Origin: Streptomyces rubellomurinus
GTDB lineage: Bacteria; Actinomycetota; Actinomycetes; Streptomycetales; Streptomycetaceae
DNA: 12,724 nt
Direction of reading: 5' to 3'
Assembly: GCF_000961885.1 (NCBI RefSeq)
Contig: NZ_JZKH01000147.1
Location: 1 to 12,724 of the forward strand
Part shown: positions 1 to 6,248 of the stretch, piece by piece
Position numbering within the stretch: the first letter of the stretch is position 1
Layout of the letters: every line of letters starts with the position of its first letter
The notes under the pieces: model-generated
The model's database searches: none
What the model saw: only the letters and a program-made list of their open reading frames with translations
Told to the model about the DNA's origin: nothing
Position numbers and translations under genes: made by a program

Positions 1-904
1 CTGCGGCGGCGGCCACGTCCCCAACGTCCTCAAGATGGCGGGCGTGCCGAACGTCATCGGCTCCTCCACCAACCCCACCCTGCCGTTCGGCCGGGACGCG
101 CTCGGCGAACACTTCGACATGATCGTCTCCGCGCACGACCTCAAGACCGACCTGCCCGGCGACGCCGCCATGGCCCGCGACCGCATCCGGGCCGGCACCA
201 TGGGCGCCGAGGACGTCCTGCACGACCTCGGCGTCATCGGCATCACCTCCTCCGACGCCCAGGGCATGGGCCGCGCCGGCGAGACCGTCCGCCGCACCTT
301 CGCCATGGCCGGCAAGATGAAGGCCGAACTCGGCCCGCTCGACGGCACCGGCTCCTACGGGACCACCGCGAGCGGCGACGACAACGAGCGGGTGCTGCGC
401 TACATCGCCAAACTGACGATCAACCCGGCCATCGCCCACGGCCTCGCCCACGAAGTCGGCTCGATCGAGATCGGCAAGCTCGCCGACATCGTGCTCTGGC
501 GCCCCGACCACTTCGGCGCCAAGCCGCAACTCGTCCTCAAGGCCGGCTTCCCCGCCTACGGCGTCGTCGGCGACCCCAACGCCTCCACCGACCGCTGCGA
601 ACCCCTCGTCCTCGGACCGCAGTTCGGCGCCCACGGCGCGACCGCCGCCGACCTGTCGGTCGCCTTCGTCGCCCAGGCCGCCGCCGACGGCGCCTACCTC
701 GACCGCCCCGCCGACGGCCTGCCCACCCGCCGCCGCCGCGTCGGCGTCCGCGGCACCCGCGGCATCGGGCCGCGCGACATGGTCCGCAACGCCCGCGTCG
801 GCCGGGTCGACGTCACCGAGACCGGGCTGGTCTCCCTCGACGGCTCACCGCTGCGCTCCGAACCCGCCGACAGCGTCTCGCTCAGCCGCCTCTACTTCCT
901 CTGA
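1..904 (+). CDS. ureC: Urease subunit alpha, C-terminal half (5' end outside window)
   Basis: This is the large catalytic subunit of urease, which hydrolyses urea to ammonia and carbamate at a di-nickel centre in the cytoplasm. The frame is open from base 2 with no start, so the N-terminal half lies outside the window, including the carbamylated Lys and most nickel-binding His residues. Visible hallmarks are GGGHVPN (where the family has GGGHAPD), SSTNPTLP, AEDVLHDLG, TSSDAQGMGR, RYIAK.TINPA, HEVGSIEIGKLAD and the terminal SEPAD...YFL. Counting against Klebsiella numbering, the nickel ligand Asp360 (GAC, 254-256) and Arg336 (182-184) are kept. The flap residue Cys319 is replaced by Ala (131-133), while the adjacent His320 is kept. 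A Cys also sits where Ala is usual just before GGGH. These traits suggest a divergent, second-type actinomycete urease. Function as urease is likely; the exact substrate and activity are less certain. Confidence 0.93.
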   Translation, partial: CGGGHVPNVLKMAGVPNVIGSSTNPTLPFGRDALGEHFDMIVSAHDLKTDLPGDAAMARDRIRAGTMGAEDVLHDLGVIGITSSDAQGMGRAGETVRRTFAMAGKMKAELGPLDGTGSYGTTASGDDNERVLRYIAKLTINPAIAHGLAHEVGSIEIGKLADIVLWRPDHFGAKPQLVLKAGFPAYGVVGDPNASTDRCEPLVLGPQFGAHGATAADLSVAFVAQAAADGAYLDRPADGLPTRRRRVGVRGTRGIGPRDMVRNARVGRVDVTETGLVSLDGSPLRSEPADSVSLSRLYFL

Positions 905-910
905 CCCCCT

Positions 911-914
911 AGGA
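911..914 (+). promoter_or_regulatory. Ribosome binding site of the deiminase gene
   Basis: AGGA lies 7 bases before the ATG at 922, inside the 17-base gap after the urease stop codon. It supports this start and co-transcription with the urease gene. Confidence 0.55.
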
Positions 915-921
915 CTCGACG

Positions 922-1968
922 ATGACCGCCCCCACCCCCGCCGCCCTCGGCTTCCGGATGCCCGCCGAATGGCACCCGCACGAGCGCACCTGGATGGCCT
1001 TCCCCACCGCCAACCCCACCTTCGAGAGCCCCGAGCAGCTGCACGCCGCCCGCCAGGCCTGGGCCGCCGTCGCCGACACCATCGTCCGGTACGAGCCGGT
1101 CACCCTGATCGTCAACACCGGCGAGACCGAGCAGGCCCGCACGTACGTCTCCGCGCAGGTCGAGATCGTCGAACGGCCCCTCGACGACGCCTGGATGCGC
1201 GACATCGGCCCGTCCTTCCTGATCGACGGCAAGGGCGCCGTCGCCGCCGCCGACTGGATCTTCAACGGCTGGGGCGCCCAGTCCTGGGCCCGCTGGGACC
1301 ACGACCAGCACATCGCCGAGCACATCGGCGAACTGACCGGCGCACGGCGCTTCGCCTCCCGGCTCATCAACGAGGGCGGCGGCATCCACGTCGACGGCGA
1401 GGGCACGGTGCTCGTCACCGAGACCGTCCAGCTCGGCGAGGGCCGCAACGCCGGCTGGACCAAGGAGGAGGTCGAGGCCGAGCTGCACGCCTTCCTCGGC
1501 ACCACCAAGGCGATCTGGCTGCCGCGCGGACTCACCCGCGACTACGACGAGTTCGGCACCCGCGGCCACATCGACATCGTCGCCTCCTTCGTCCGCCCCG
1601 GCACCGTCGTCGCCCACGTCCAGCCCGACCCGGCCCACCCCGACCACGCCGTCTGCCAGGAACTCGTCGCCATCCTGCGCGCCTCCACCGACGCGCGGGG
1701 CCGGCAGCTCGAAGTCATCGAACTGCCCGCCCCCACCGTCCTGCTGGACGAGGACGGCGAGCCCGTCGACTACTCCTACATCAACCACTACGTCGCCAAC
1801 GGCGCCGTCGTGCTGTGCGCCTTCGACGACCCGCGCGACCAGGAGGCCGCCGACCTCCTCGCCGAGGCCTACCCCGGCCGCACCGTCGAACTCGTCGACG
1901 CCCGCGAGATCTTCGCCAACGGCGGCGGCATCCACTGCATCACCCAGCAGCAGCCCAAGGCGCTCTGA
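922..1968 (+). CDS. Agmatine deiminase / peptidylarginine-deiminase family protein (348 aa)
   Basis: A member of the guanidino-modifying enzyme superfamily. Classical agmatine deiminase converts agmatine to N-carbamoylputrescine and ammonia through a Cys thiouronium intermediate. Residues seen: W-M-R-D at 91-94 followed by GPSF, EGGGIHVDGEGT at 151-162, the GHID catalytic pair H216/D218, and the C-terminal GGGIHCITQQ with the nucleophile C339. The 348-residue length suits a full family member. The start at 922 has an AGGA ribosome site 7 bases upstream. The gene follows the urease stop by 17 bases, so the two are probably co-transcribed. The stretch before the catalytic His reads FGTRGHIDIV, whereas agmatine deiminases commonly have an Asn or Asp just before GH. 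The substrate may therefore not be agmatine. Family membership is confident; substrate assignment is inference. Confidence 0.88.
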   Translation: MTAPTPAALGFRMPAEWHPHERTWMAFPTANPTFESPEQLHAARQAWAAVADTIVRYEPVTLIVNTGETEQARTYVSAQVEIVERPLDDAWMRDIGPSFLIDGKGAVAAADWIFNGWGAQSWARWDHDQHIAEHIGELTGARRFASRLINEGGGIHVDGEGTVLVTETVQLGEGRNAGWTKEEVEAELHAFLGTTKAIWLPRGLTRDYDEFGTRGHIDIVASFVRPGTVVAHVQPDPAHPDHAVCQELVAILRASTDARGRQLEVIELPAPTVLLDEDGEPVDYSYINHYVANGAVVLCAFDDPRDQEAADLLAEAYPGRTVELVDAREIFANGGGIHCITQQQPKAL

Positions 1969-1977
1969 CCCGCCCGC

Positions 1978-2008
1978 CCCGGGCGGGAGCCACCCGCTCC
2001 CGCCCGGG
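1978..2008 (+). terminator. Hairpin terminator between the deiminase gene and the TetR gene
   Basis: A perfect 13-bp inverted repeat (1978-1990 with 1996-2008) encloses a 5-base loop, 9 bases after the deiminase stop. No T-run follows, as is usual for high-GC actinomycete hairpin terminators. It could end or attenuate the urease-deiminase transcript before the regulator gene. A TAGCCT hexamer at 2009-2014 could serve as a separate -10 for the downstream gene, but no -35 is evident. Confidence 0.6.
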
Positions 2009-2071
2009 TAGCCTGCTCGGGCCCGTCCGACACGCCCCCGGGCACCGCACCACCGAGGGAGAGCACGAGAG

Positions 2072-2671
2072 ATGGCGGACCCCCGCCCGCGCCGGCCCGC
2101 GCGCCCCCGCGAGGAGGTCCTCGCCGCCGCCCGGGCCGCGATCGCCGAACACGGACTCGCCCGACTCACCATGGCCGGCCTCGGCAAACAGCTCCAGATG
2201 AGCGCCGGTCACCTGCTCTACTACTTCGGCAGCAAGGACCAGCTGCTGCTGGAAACCCTGCGCTGGAGCGAGGACCAGCTCGGCACCCGCCGCCGCGAAG
2301 CCCTCGCCGACCGCACCCGCGACCCCTGGTCCCGGCTCGACGACTACCTGCGCCTCTACCTGCCCGAAGGCCCCGGCGACCCGCGCTGGATCCTGTGGGT
2401 CGAGGTGTGGGGCCGCTCCCCCGCCAGCGCCGAGATCCGGCAGGGACAGCAGGACATCGAGGCCCCCTGGCAGGCCGACCTGGTCGCCCTCATCGACGAG
2501 GGCACCGCCGCCGGACAGTTCGCCCCCGGCCCGGCCGCCGACCGGGCCGTCCAACTGCGCGCCCTGCTCGACGGCCTCGCCGTCCCCGTCGCCATCGGCC
2601 TGCCCGACGCCCACCGGGCCGGCGCCCTCACCCAGGCCACCTCCGCCGCCACCGCCCTGCTGCGCGCCTGA
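2072..2671 (+). CDS. TetR/AcrR-family transcriptional regulator, BetI-like (199 aa)
   Basis: A one-component DNA-binding repressor. The N-terminal helix-turn-helix is clear: REEVLAAARAAI at about 13-24, then LTMAGLGKQLQMSAGHLLYYF at about 32-52, followed by the SKDQLLLETL segment that closes the TetR domain. The C-terminal part, with WSRLDDYLRLYL and WILWVEVWGRS around 86-116, resembles the ligand-binding domain of the BetI-type subgroup. Length is normal for the family. The start has GAGGGAG at 2055-2061, about 10 bases upstream. It lies 103 bases after the deiminase gene in the same direction, past a strong hairpin. Control of the adjacent urease-deiminase unit is a reasonable guess from position, but the operator and ligand are not visible here. 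Confidence 0.9.
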   Translation: MADPRPRRPARPREEVLAAARAAIAEHGLARLTMAGLGKQLQMSAGHLLYYFGSKDQLLLETLRWSEDQLGTRRREALADRTRDPWSRLDDYLRLYLPEGPGDPRWILWVEVWGRSPASAEIRQGQQDIEAPWQADLVALIDEGTAAGQFAPGPAADRAVQLRALLDGLAVPVAIGLPDAHRAGALTQATSAATALLRA

Positions 2672-2732
2672 GGGCGGGGGGAGGGCCGGTGGGCTGCGCC
2701 GGCGCTGCGGGCGGGGGGCGGCCCGGGCGGCG

Positions 2733-2765
2733 GCGCAGGAAGTCGGGCGGGCCGACTTCCTGTGC
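2733..2765. terminator. Strong hairpin, likely bidirectional terminator after the TetR gene
   Basis: The arms 2733-2746 and 2752-2765 pair over 14 positions with one G-T wobble. The inner 11 pairs (2736-2746 with 2752-2762) are perfect, and the loop is 5 bases. It starts 61 bases after the TetR stop and lies between two convergent genes, so it could stop transcription from either side. Confidence 0.65.
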
Positions 2766-2828
2766 AGAGAGGTGGGCAGGGGGTGGGGCCGCCCGTCACT
2801 CGGCCCGGATGGCGGCCACCGGCCCGCC

Positions 2829-2865
2829 GCCGCAGCGGGCCCGGTCGCCCGCGATCCGCTGCGGC
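2829..2865. terminator. Second hairpin between the convergent genes
   Basis: A perfect 10-bp stem (2829-2838 with 2856-2865) with a 17-base loop. It is weaker than the preceding hairpin because of the long loop. It could help terminate the minus-strand PP2C-like transcript or be part of the adjacent repeat. Confidence 0.35.
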
Positions 2866-2917
2866 CCGGCCGGCGATCACTCCGTTGGCAGGACCGGCCG
2901 TTCGGCCTCGGCAGGCC
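2862..2917. repeat. Diverged direct repeat, copy 1
   Basis: Shares with copy 2 a 19-base identical block (2862-2880), then TCCGTTGGCAGGA, CGGCCGTTCGGCC and GCAGGCC, with a few substitutions. It lacks a 7-base insert present in copy 2. It includes GGCCGG and CCGGCC arms (2868-2873, 2894-2899) that could pair. Confidence 0.75.
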
Positions 2918-3003
2918 AGGGCCGGACCTGCCGCCTGCCGCCACCGACCCGGAGGACGACCACCTGGCCGCCGCCCCATCGGGCCGCTCCTCCACGCTCC
3001 GCA

Positions 3004-3066
3004 CGGCCCGGCCGGCGATCACCACGAACTCCGTTGGCAGGAACGGCCGTTCGGCCCCAGCAGGCC
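3004..3066. repeat. Diverged direct repeat, copy 2
   Basis: Same block order as copy 1, offset by about 142 bases, with 7 extra bases at 3023-3029. It contains CCGTT-(6)-AACGG, a 5-bp stem, and the perfect palindrome AACGGCCGTT. It ends only 11 bases before the stop codon of the PP2C-like gene. Confidence 0.75.
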
Positions 3067-3077
3067 TCGGCGGCCCG

Positions 3078-4646
3078 TCACTCGGTCCAGACGGCGGCCG
3101 CCGTGCGGTCGTCCGCGTAGCCCTTCGCGCGGACCTGGACCTGGCGCAGGAAGTCCACCGTGCCCGGCGGGTGCGGGTGCGCCCAGTGGGAGGACAGGAA
3201 GTGGGCGACGGCCGGCTCGTCGGCGATCGGACGGGCCAGACCCGGGCTGCACAACAGCAGGATGTCGCCGGGCGTCGCGGGCACCAGCCGGAACCGGAAC
3301 GGGCGCGGGTCCGGGACGGGGGCCTCCGGCACCGGCGGCTGGCCGTCCGGGTGGTGGAGCAGCCGGGCCGCGTACGCGTCGATCCAGTGGCCGGAGCGCA
3401 GCAGGTACAGCCCGCCCGGGCCGACCCCGAAGGCCGCCCGGTAGCCGGCCTCCGGATCCAGCGACACCATCAGGCAGTGCAGCGAGGCCGGGGACGGCGC
3501 GCCCTCCCCCGCCGACTGCGACTCCGGCTCCGACTCCGGCGCCAGCGCGCGCAGCGGGGCGACGGCGCCGGTGGCCAGGCGCTGGAGGCCGTAGCGGAGC
3601 CGGTCCCGGGCGCCGTCGCGCAGGTCGGCGGCGAGCCCCGCACGGCTGCGGCCGATCGCGGCGGCGAGCTGGCGGCAGGCTTCGCCGGTGGCCGTGGCGA
3701 CGGCCGCCGGGTCGAGCGGCCGCTCGTCGGCGGCGCCCGTCCGGCCCAGGCTGCCGAGGACGGCGAGCAGCAGGCCGTCCGGGCCGTCGCCGAACCTGGT
3801 CACCAGCAGGGTGTCGCGGCGCGGCTCGCCCCGGAAGCGGGCGGAGTCGCCCCGGACGGAGACGGCGCGCAGCACGGTCGGGCCGTACTGGGCGCCCTCC
3901 AGCGCGGTGTCCGGGGCGAGCAGGCCGAGCACGTCCGGGTCGGCCTCCGGGACGGCGGTCGGCTCGGGCCCGTACGTCGGGGGGCGCTCGCCGACATGGG
4001 GGACGGCGGGCGCCTCGGCCGGGAGCGGGGAGCGGGCGAGGGCCTGGCGCGGGTCGGGGACGGGGGCGGAGGGGACGGGGGGTGCGGGCTCGGGGGCGGG
4101 ATCCGCCTCGGCGACCGGCTCGGGCTCCGGCTCCGGTTCGGGCTTCTCCAGGGAGACCGGGGCGGGGGCCGGCTCGGGCTCCGGTTCCGCTGCGGCGGCG
4201 GGCTCCGGCGCCGGCTCCAGCTCCGGCTCCGGCTCCGGTACGGGCTCGGGCGCGGGCTCGGACTCCGGTTCGGCGAAGGAGGGCGCGGGGAACCGATGGG
4301 TGTCCGCCGGGTCGCGCGGCTGCCCGATCACGCCGAGCGCGGTCTCGAACCAGTCGTCGATGCTGTCCCCCTGCGCCGCCGGCTGCGCCACCGCCCCGGG
4401 CTCAGGCGCAGGCTCCGGCTCGACGGCCGGCTCGGGCTCCGGCTCGACGGCCGCCTCCGCCGCCGGTTCCCCCGTGCGCTGCCGCCCGATGAGCCCGACC
4501 GCCGTGTCGAACCACTCGTCGACGCTGCCGCCGCCCGAGTCGGCGTCGGGGGTGTCGGGGAGGGTGCCCGCCGGGCCTTCGTAGACCGCGTCCCACCAGC
4601 CGTCGTCCGGCCGGTGCGGCTGTGCGGGGGCACCCTGCTTGCTCAT
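3078..4646 (-). CDS. Pro/Glu-rich protein with degenerate PP2C-like phosphatase domain (522 aa)
   Basis: The C-terminal part (about 253-522) matches actinomycete PP2C-type Ser/Thr phosphatase domains in outline: an SVRGD segment near 263-267, GEPRRD at 273-278, [11 protein letters not shown] at 460-470, and a terminal DDRTAAAVW at 512-520. Of the usual metal-binding acidic residues, D278 and D512/D513 remain. The DG of the ADG motif is missing (A295-V296-L297-G298), and the Asp of CSDG is Pro468, so the protein may be catalytically dead or a binding module. Residues 60-240 are low-complexity EP/AP repeats. The N-terminus has [10 protein letters not shown] (14-23) and two copies of a D-x-W-F-x-T-A-x-G-x-I-G motif (43-54, 97-108). 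The start at 4646 is chosen because GGAG lies 8 bases upstream; the longer frame to 4781 has no such support. No transmembrane segment is seen, so it is probably cytoplasmic. Partner unknown. Confidence 0.8.
   Translation of the reverse strand: MSKQGAPAQPHRPDDGWWDAVYEGPAGTLPDTPDADSGGGSVDEWFDTAVGLIGRQRTGEPAAEAAVEPEPEPAVEPEPAPEPGAVAQPAAQGDSIDDWFETALGVIGQPRDPADTHRFPAPSFAEPESEPAPEPVPEPEPELEPAPEPAAAAEPEPEPAPAPVSLEKPEPEPEPEPVAEADPAPEPAPPVPSAPVPDPRQALARSPLPAEAPAVPHVGERPPTYGPEPTAVPEADPDVLGLLAPDTALEGAQYGPTVLRAVSVRGDSARFRGEPRRDTLLVTRFGDGPDGLLLAVLGSLGRTGAADERPLDPAAVATATGEACRQLAAAIGRSRAGLAADLRDGARDRLRYGLQRLATGAVAPLRALAPESEPESQSAGEGAPSPASLHCLMVSLDPEAGYRAAFGVGPGGLYLLRSGHWIDAYAARLLHHPDGQPPVPEAPVPDPRPFRFRLVPATPGDILLLCSPGLARPIADEPAVAHFLSSHWAHPHPPGTVDFLRQVQVRAKGYADDRTAAAVWTE
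4086..4270. repeat. Imperfect GGCTCN hexamer-rich tract inside the PP2C-like gene
   Basis: Imperfect GGCTCC/GGCTCG/GGTTCG units encode the EPEPEP and APEP stretches (about residues 126-187) of the minus-strand protein. A shorter tract of the same kind lies at 4390-4455. Such tracts are prone to slippage and length variation between strains. Confidence 0.6.
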
Positions 4647-4653
4647 CTGGCGG

Positions 4654-4658
4654 CTCCT
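4654..4658 (-). promoter_or_regulatory. Ribosome binding site that sets the PP2C-like start
   Basis: On the minus strand this reads AGGAG, 7 bases before the ATG at 4646. It decides in favour of the MSKQGAPAQ start over the upstream in-frame ATG at 4781. Confidence 0.7.
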
Positions 4659-4951
4659 GGTCGTCCGTCCGTGATCACGCCGCCCCCGGCAGGGGCCGGG
4701 CTCGACGTCATTGTCTCCAAGCGCAACGACCGTGTCCGGGTTTCGGCGACAACCGGTCACCGAGTGGAGCATCCCGGCCATCGCCCCGACCAGCCGGTTC
4801 TCCGCCCGTCCACCGGTGGCTCCACGGACGCGTCCGGCCCGTTCCGTCCGCGTTTGCCGGATGTACCCGGAGCAGGCCGTTTCCGGTCCGTTACGGCCTC
4901 GGGGCGGCGGAAATCAAGGGCCCAGGAGGGGCATCCATTCACCCGTTCGGC

Positions 4952-4960
4952 TGATTAAAT
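4952..4960 (+). promoter_or_regulatory. Candidate extended -10 for a leaderless transcript
   Basis: TG-A-TTAAAT stands out in the GC-rich sequence. The hexamer 4955-4960 ends 6 bases before the ATG at 4967, so transcription would begin at or next to the start codon. No ribosome site precedes the ATG. No clear -35 is visible. Confidence 0.5.
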
Positions 4961-4966
4961 GTCCGC

Positions 4967-5476
4967 ATGACCGCGTCGGCCCCCAGCTCCCCCCGACCGG
5001 GGTGGGCCGCACCGGCGGGCCGTCCCGCAGGTGCGCCGTGGGTGCTGCTCCTGGTCGTCCTGCTGACCCTGCTGCCCTGCGCGGGTCAGGCGCGGGCCCT
5101 CGGTGCCCCCGCCGTCACGCCGCCGCCGGCCGCCGCCGTCACCATCGTCACGGCCACCGGACACGACGCGCACCCGACCCTGCCCGGCCCGGGCTCCGGC
5201 GACCCCGCCGCGACCGAGCGCCAGCAGTACGCCGGGACCCAGGGGCACTGGATCCTGTGCACCGCCGACGGTGAGCCGCCGCAGCACAACGGCTGCTCCA
5301 GCCACCCGTACTGCACGCAGGACGCCCAGCTGCCGAACCCGCCGCCGCAGCCGCAGCCCGCCCTCTCGACCGTGCCGGTCCTGCCGAAGGCCCCGCCGCG
5401 CCTGGTGCCGGCCGGGCTGCGGGACGGCCCGTGCCCCGCGCCCGATCTGCACGTGCTCCAAGTGCAGCGCTCCTGA
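4967..5476 (+). CDS. Secreted or membrane-exposed Cys/His protein of unknown function (169 aa)
   Basis: I do not recognise the family. The N-terminus has a Pro/Ala-rich lead with Arg10 and Arg19, then a hydrophobic stretch (about 25-38, WVLLLVVLLTLLPC). An A-R-A signal-peptidase-I-like site (42-44) follows. C38 sits in LLPC, which is not a good lipobox because Pro precedes the Cys. The mature part would carry four Cys (98, 110, 116, 156) and several His (66, 69, 94, 107, 113), many within GHWILCTADG and HNGCSSHPYC. A Pro-rich stretch (PNPPPQPQP, 123-131) follows. An even Cys number suggests two disulphides or a metal site. It lies 106 bases upstream of the DUF3105 gene in the same direction, and the start follows a -10-like hexamer directly, consistent with leaderless translation. 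GC and codon pattern match the surroundings, so it is a real gene despite the lack of a known domain. Confidence 0.7.
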   Translation: MTASAPSSPRPGWAAPAGRPAGAPWVLLLVVLLTLLPCAGQARALGAPAVTPPPAAAVTIVTATGHDAHPTLPGPGSGDPAATERQQYAGTQGHWILCTADGEPPQHNGCSSHPYCTQDAQLPNPPPQPQPALSTVPVLPKAPPRLVPAGLRDGPCPAPDLHVLQVQRS

Positions 5477-5488
5477 CCGGAACCCACC

Positions 5489-5508
5489 CCGCCGGCGCCC
5501 GCCGGCGG
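5489..5508 (+). other. Short GC hairpin in the spacer before the DUF3105 gene
   Basis: CCGCCGGC and GCCGGCGG (5489-5496, 5501-5508) form an 8-bp stem with a tight 4-base loop. It lies 12 bases after the upstream stop and could attenuate transcription or shield the mRNA 3' end. There is no T-run. Confidence 0.35.
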
Positions 5509-5582
5509 ACTCGCTCGCCTTGCCCCCCACCTCAGCAGACCCGCCGCGCCCCGGTGCCCGGCGGAGACAAGGACGACCACTC

Positions 5583-6248
5583 ATGGGTTCCGCCTCCAAG
5601 CAGTCCAACAAGTCCGGCGGCAAGCAGGACGGCCTCGACCGCCGCGCCCGGATCGCCGAGCTGCGCGCCGTCGAGCAGCGCCGCGAACGCCGCAACAAGA
5701 TCATCGCCTCGGTGGCGGCCGGCGTGCTGGTGGTCGGCGCGATCGCCACCGGCACCTGGATCGTGATGGACCAGAACCAGAAGAAGCACGACCGCGAGGC
5801 CGCCGCCAACGCGGACATCCCGGGCGTGAAGACCTTCGGCGACCTGAGCCGCAACCACGTCAAGGAGAAGGTCACCTACCCGATGACCCCGCCGGTCGGC
5901 GGCGACCACAACGCCGTCTGGCTGGACTGCATGGGCCACGTCTACGACGCGCCGGTCGAGAACGAGCGCGCCGTCCACTCCCTGGAACACGGCGCGGTCT
6001 GGGTGACCTACAACGGCAAGGCCACCCCGGACGACCTCAAGACCCTCTCCGACAAGGTCAAGGCCACCCCGTACTCGCTGATGAGCCCCTACCCGGACGA
6101 GCCGGGCACCATCACCCTGAACGCCTGGAGCACCCAGCTGATCGTCGACAGCGCCAGCGACCCCCGGGTGAACGAGTTCTTCACCAAGTACGTCCAGGGC
6201 AAGCAGACCCAGGAGCCCGGCGCCTCCTGCTCGATGGGGCAGATGTGA
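5583..6248 (+). CDS. DUF3105 domain membrane-anchored protein (221 aa)
   Basis: The first 39 residues are highly charged (DRRARIAELRAVEQRRERR), suggesting a cytoplasmic tail or short coiled coil. One membrane segment follows (about 40-62, IIASVAAGVLVVGAIATGTW), with the rest outside. The outer domain shows the DUF3105 signature: PPVGGDHNAVW at 103-113, DCMGHVYDAPV around 115-125, VHSLEHGAVWVTYN at 131-144, and a conserved tail with AWSTQL. His109, His119, His132 and His136 plus Cys116 and Cys216 are candidate metal or redox residues, but no biochemical role for the family is known to me. The start has AAGGA at 5569-5573, 9 bases upstream. The stop overlaps the GTG start of the next gene by 4 bases, so the two are translationally coupled and probably act together. 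Confidence 0.9.
   Translation: MGSASKQSNKSGGKQDGLDRRARIAELRAVEQRRERRNKIIASVAAGVLVVGAIATGTWIVMDQNQKKHDREAAANADIPGVKTFGDLSRNHVKEKVTYPMTPPVGGDHNAVWLDCMGHVYDAPVENERAVHSLEHGAVWVTYNGKATPDDLKTLSDKVKATPYSLMSPYPDEPGTITLNAWSTQLIVDSASDPRVNEFFTKYVQGKQTQEPGASCSMGQM

Larger units (their letters stand above)
2672..3077. other. Intergenic region without a credible gene, rich in hairpins and repeats
   Basis: These 406 bases lie between the convergent TetR and PP2C-like genes. The open frames crossing them are Pro/Arg/Gly-rich shadows with no family signature. The region holds one strong hairpin just after the TetR gene, a second 10-bp stem, and two diverged copies of a repeat. A short block near 2788 resembles the 3' end of the neighbouring minus-strand gene. 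Confidence 0.6.
4647..4966. other. Divergent intergenic region between PP2C-like gene and the secreted-protein gene
   Basis: These 320 bases must hold promoters for both directions. I see a 6-bp stem with a 4-base loop (4685-4700), which lies in the probable leader of the minus-strand gene. A dyad GGCCGT-(12)-ACGGCC at 4875-4898 could be an operator upstream of the plus-strand promoter. No convincing minus-strand -10/-35 pair was found, and no gene is present. Confidence 0.45.

Noticed and set aside
892..2187. Long minus-strand open frame opposite the deiminase gene
   Set aside because: Gly/Asp/Val-rich shadow produced by GC bias. The opposite strand carries clear deiminase catalytic motifs.
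1940..3025. Minus-strand frame over the TetR gene and intergenic region
   Set aside because: Low-complexity Gly/Ala/Arg composition with no family motif. It overlaps the well-supported TetR helix-turn-helix.
3688..4584. Plus-strand frame with Ser-Gly repeats resembling a repeat-rich surface protein
   Set aside because: The GSGSGS run is the antisense reading of the EPEPEP codons on the minus strand, with no secretion signal or independent support.
4647..4781. N-terminal extension of the PP2C-like protein to an ATG at 4781
   Set aside because: The downstream ATG at 4646 has an AGGAG ribosome site and starts a typical sequence. The extension lacks a ribosome site and any recognisable content.
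2762..4958. Long plus-strand frames opposite the PP2C-like gene
   Set aside because: Arg/Pro/Gly or Arg/Leu-rich antisense of an EP-repeat coding region. No start signal or domain.
5071..5100. LLPC-AG in the secreted protein considered as a lipobox
   Set aside because: Pro at the -1 position before Cys38 is not accepted by the usual lipobox pattern. An A-R-A signal-peptidase-I site follows closely.
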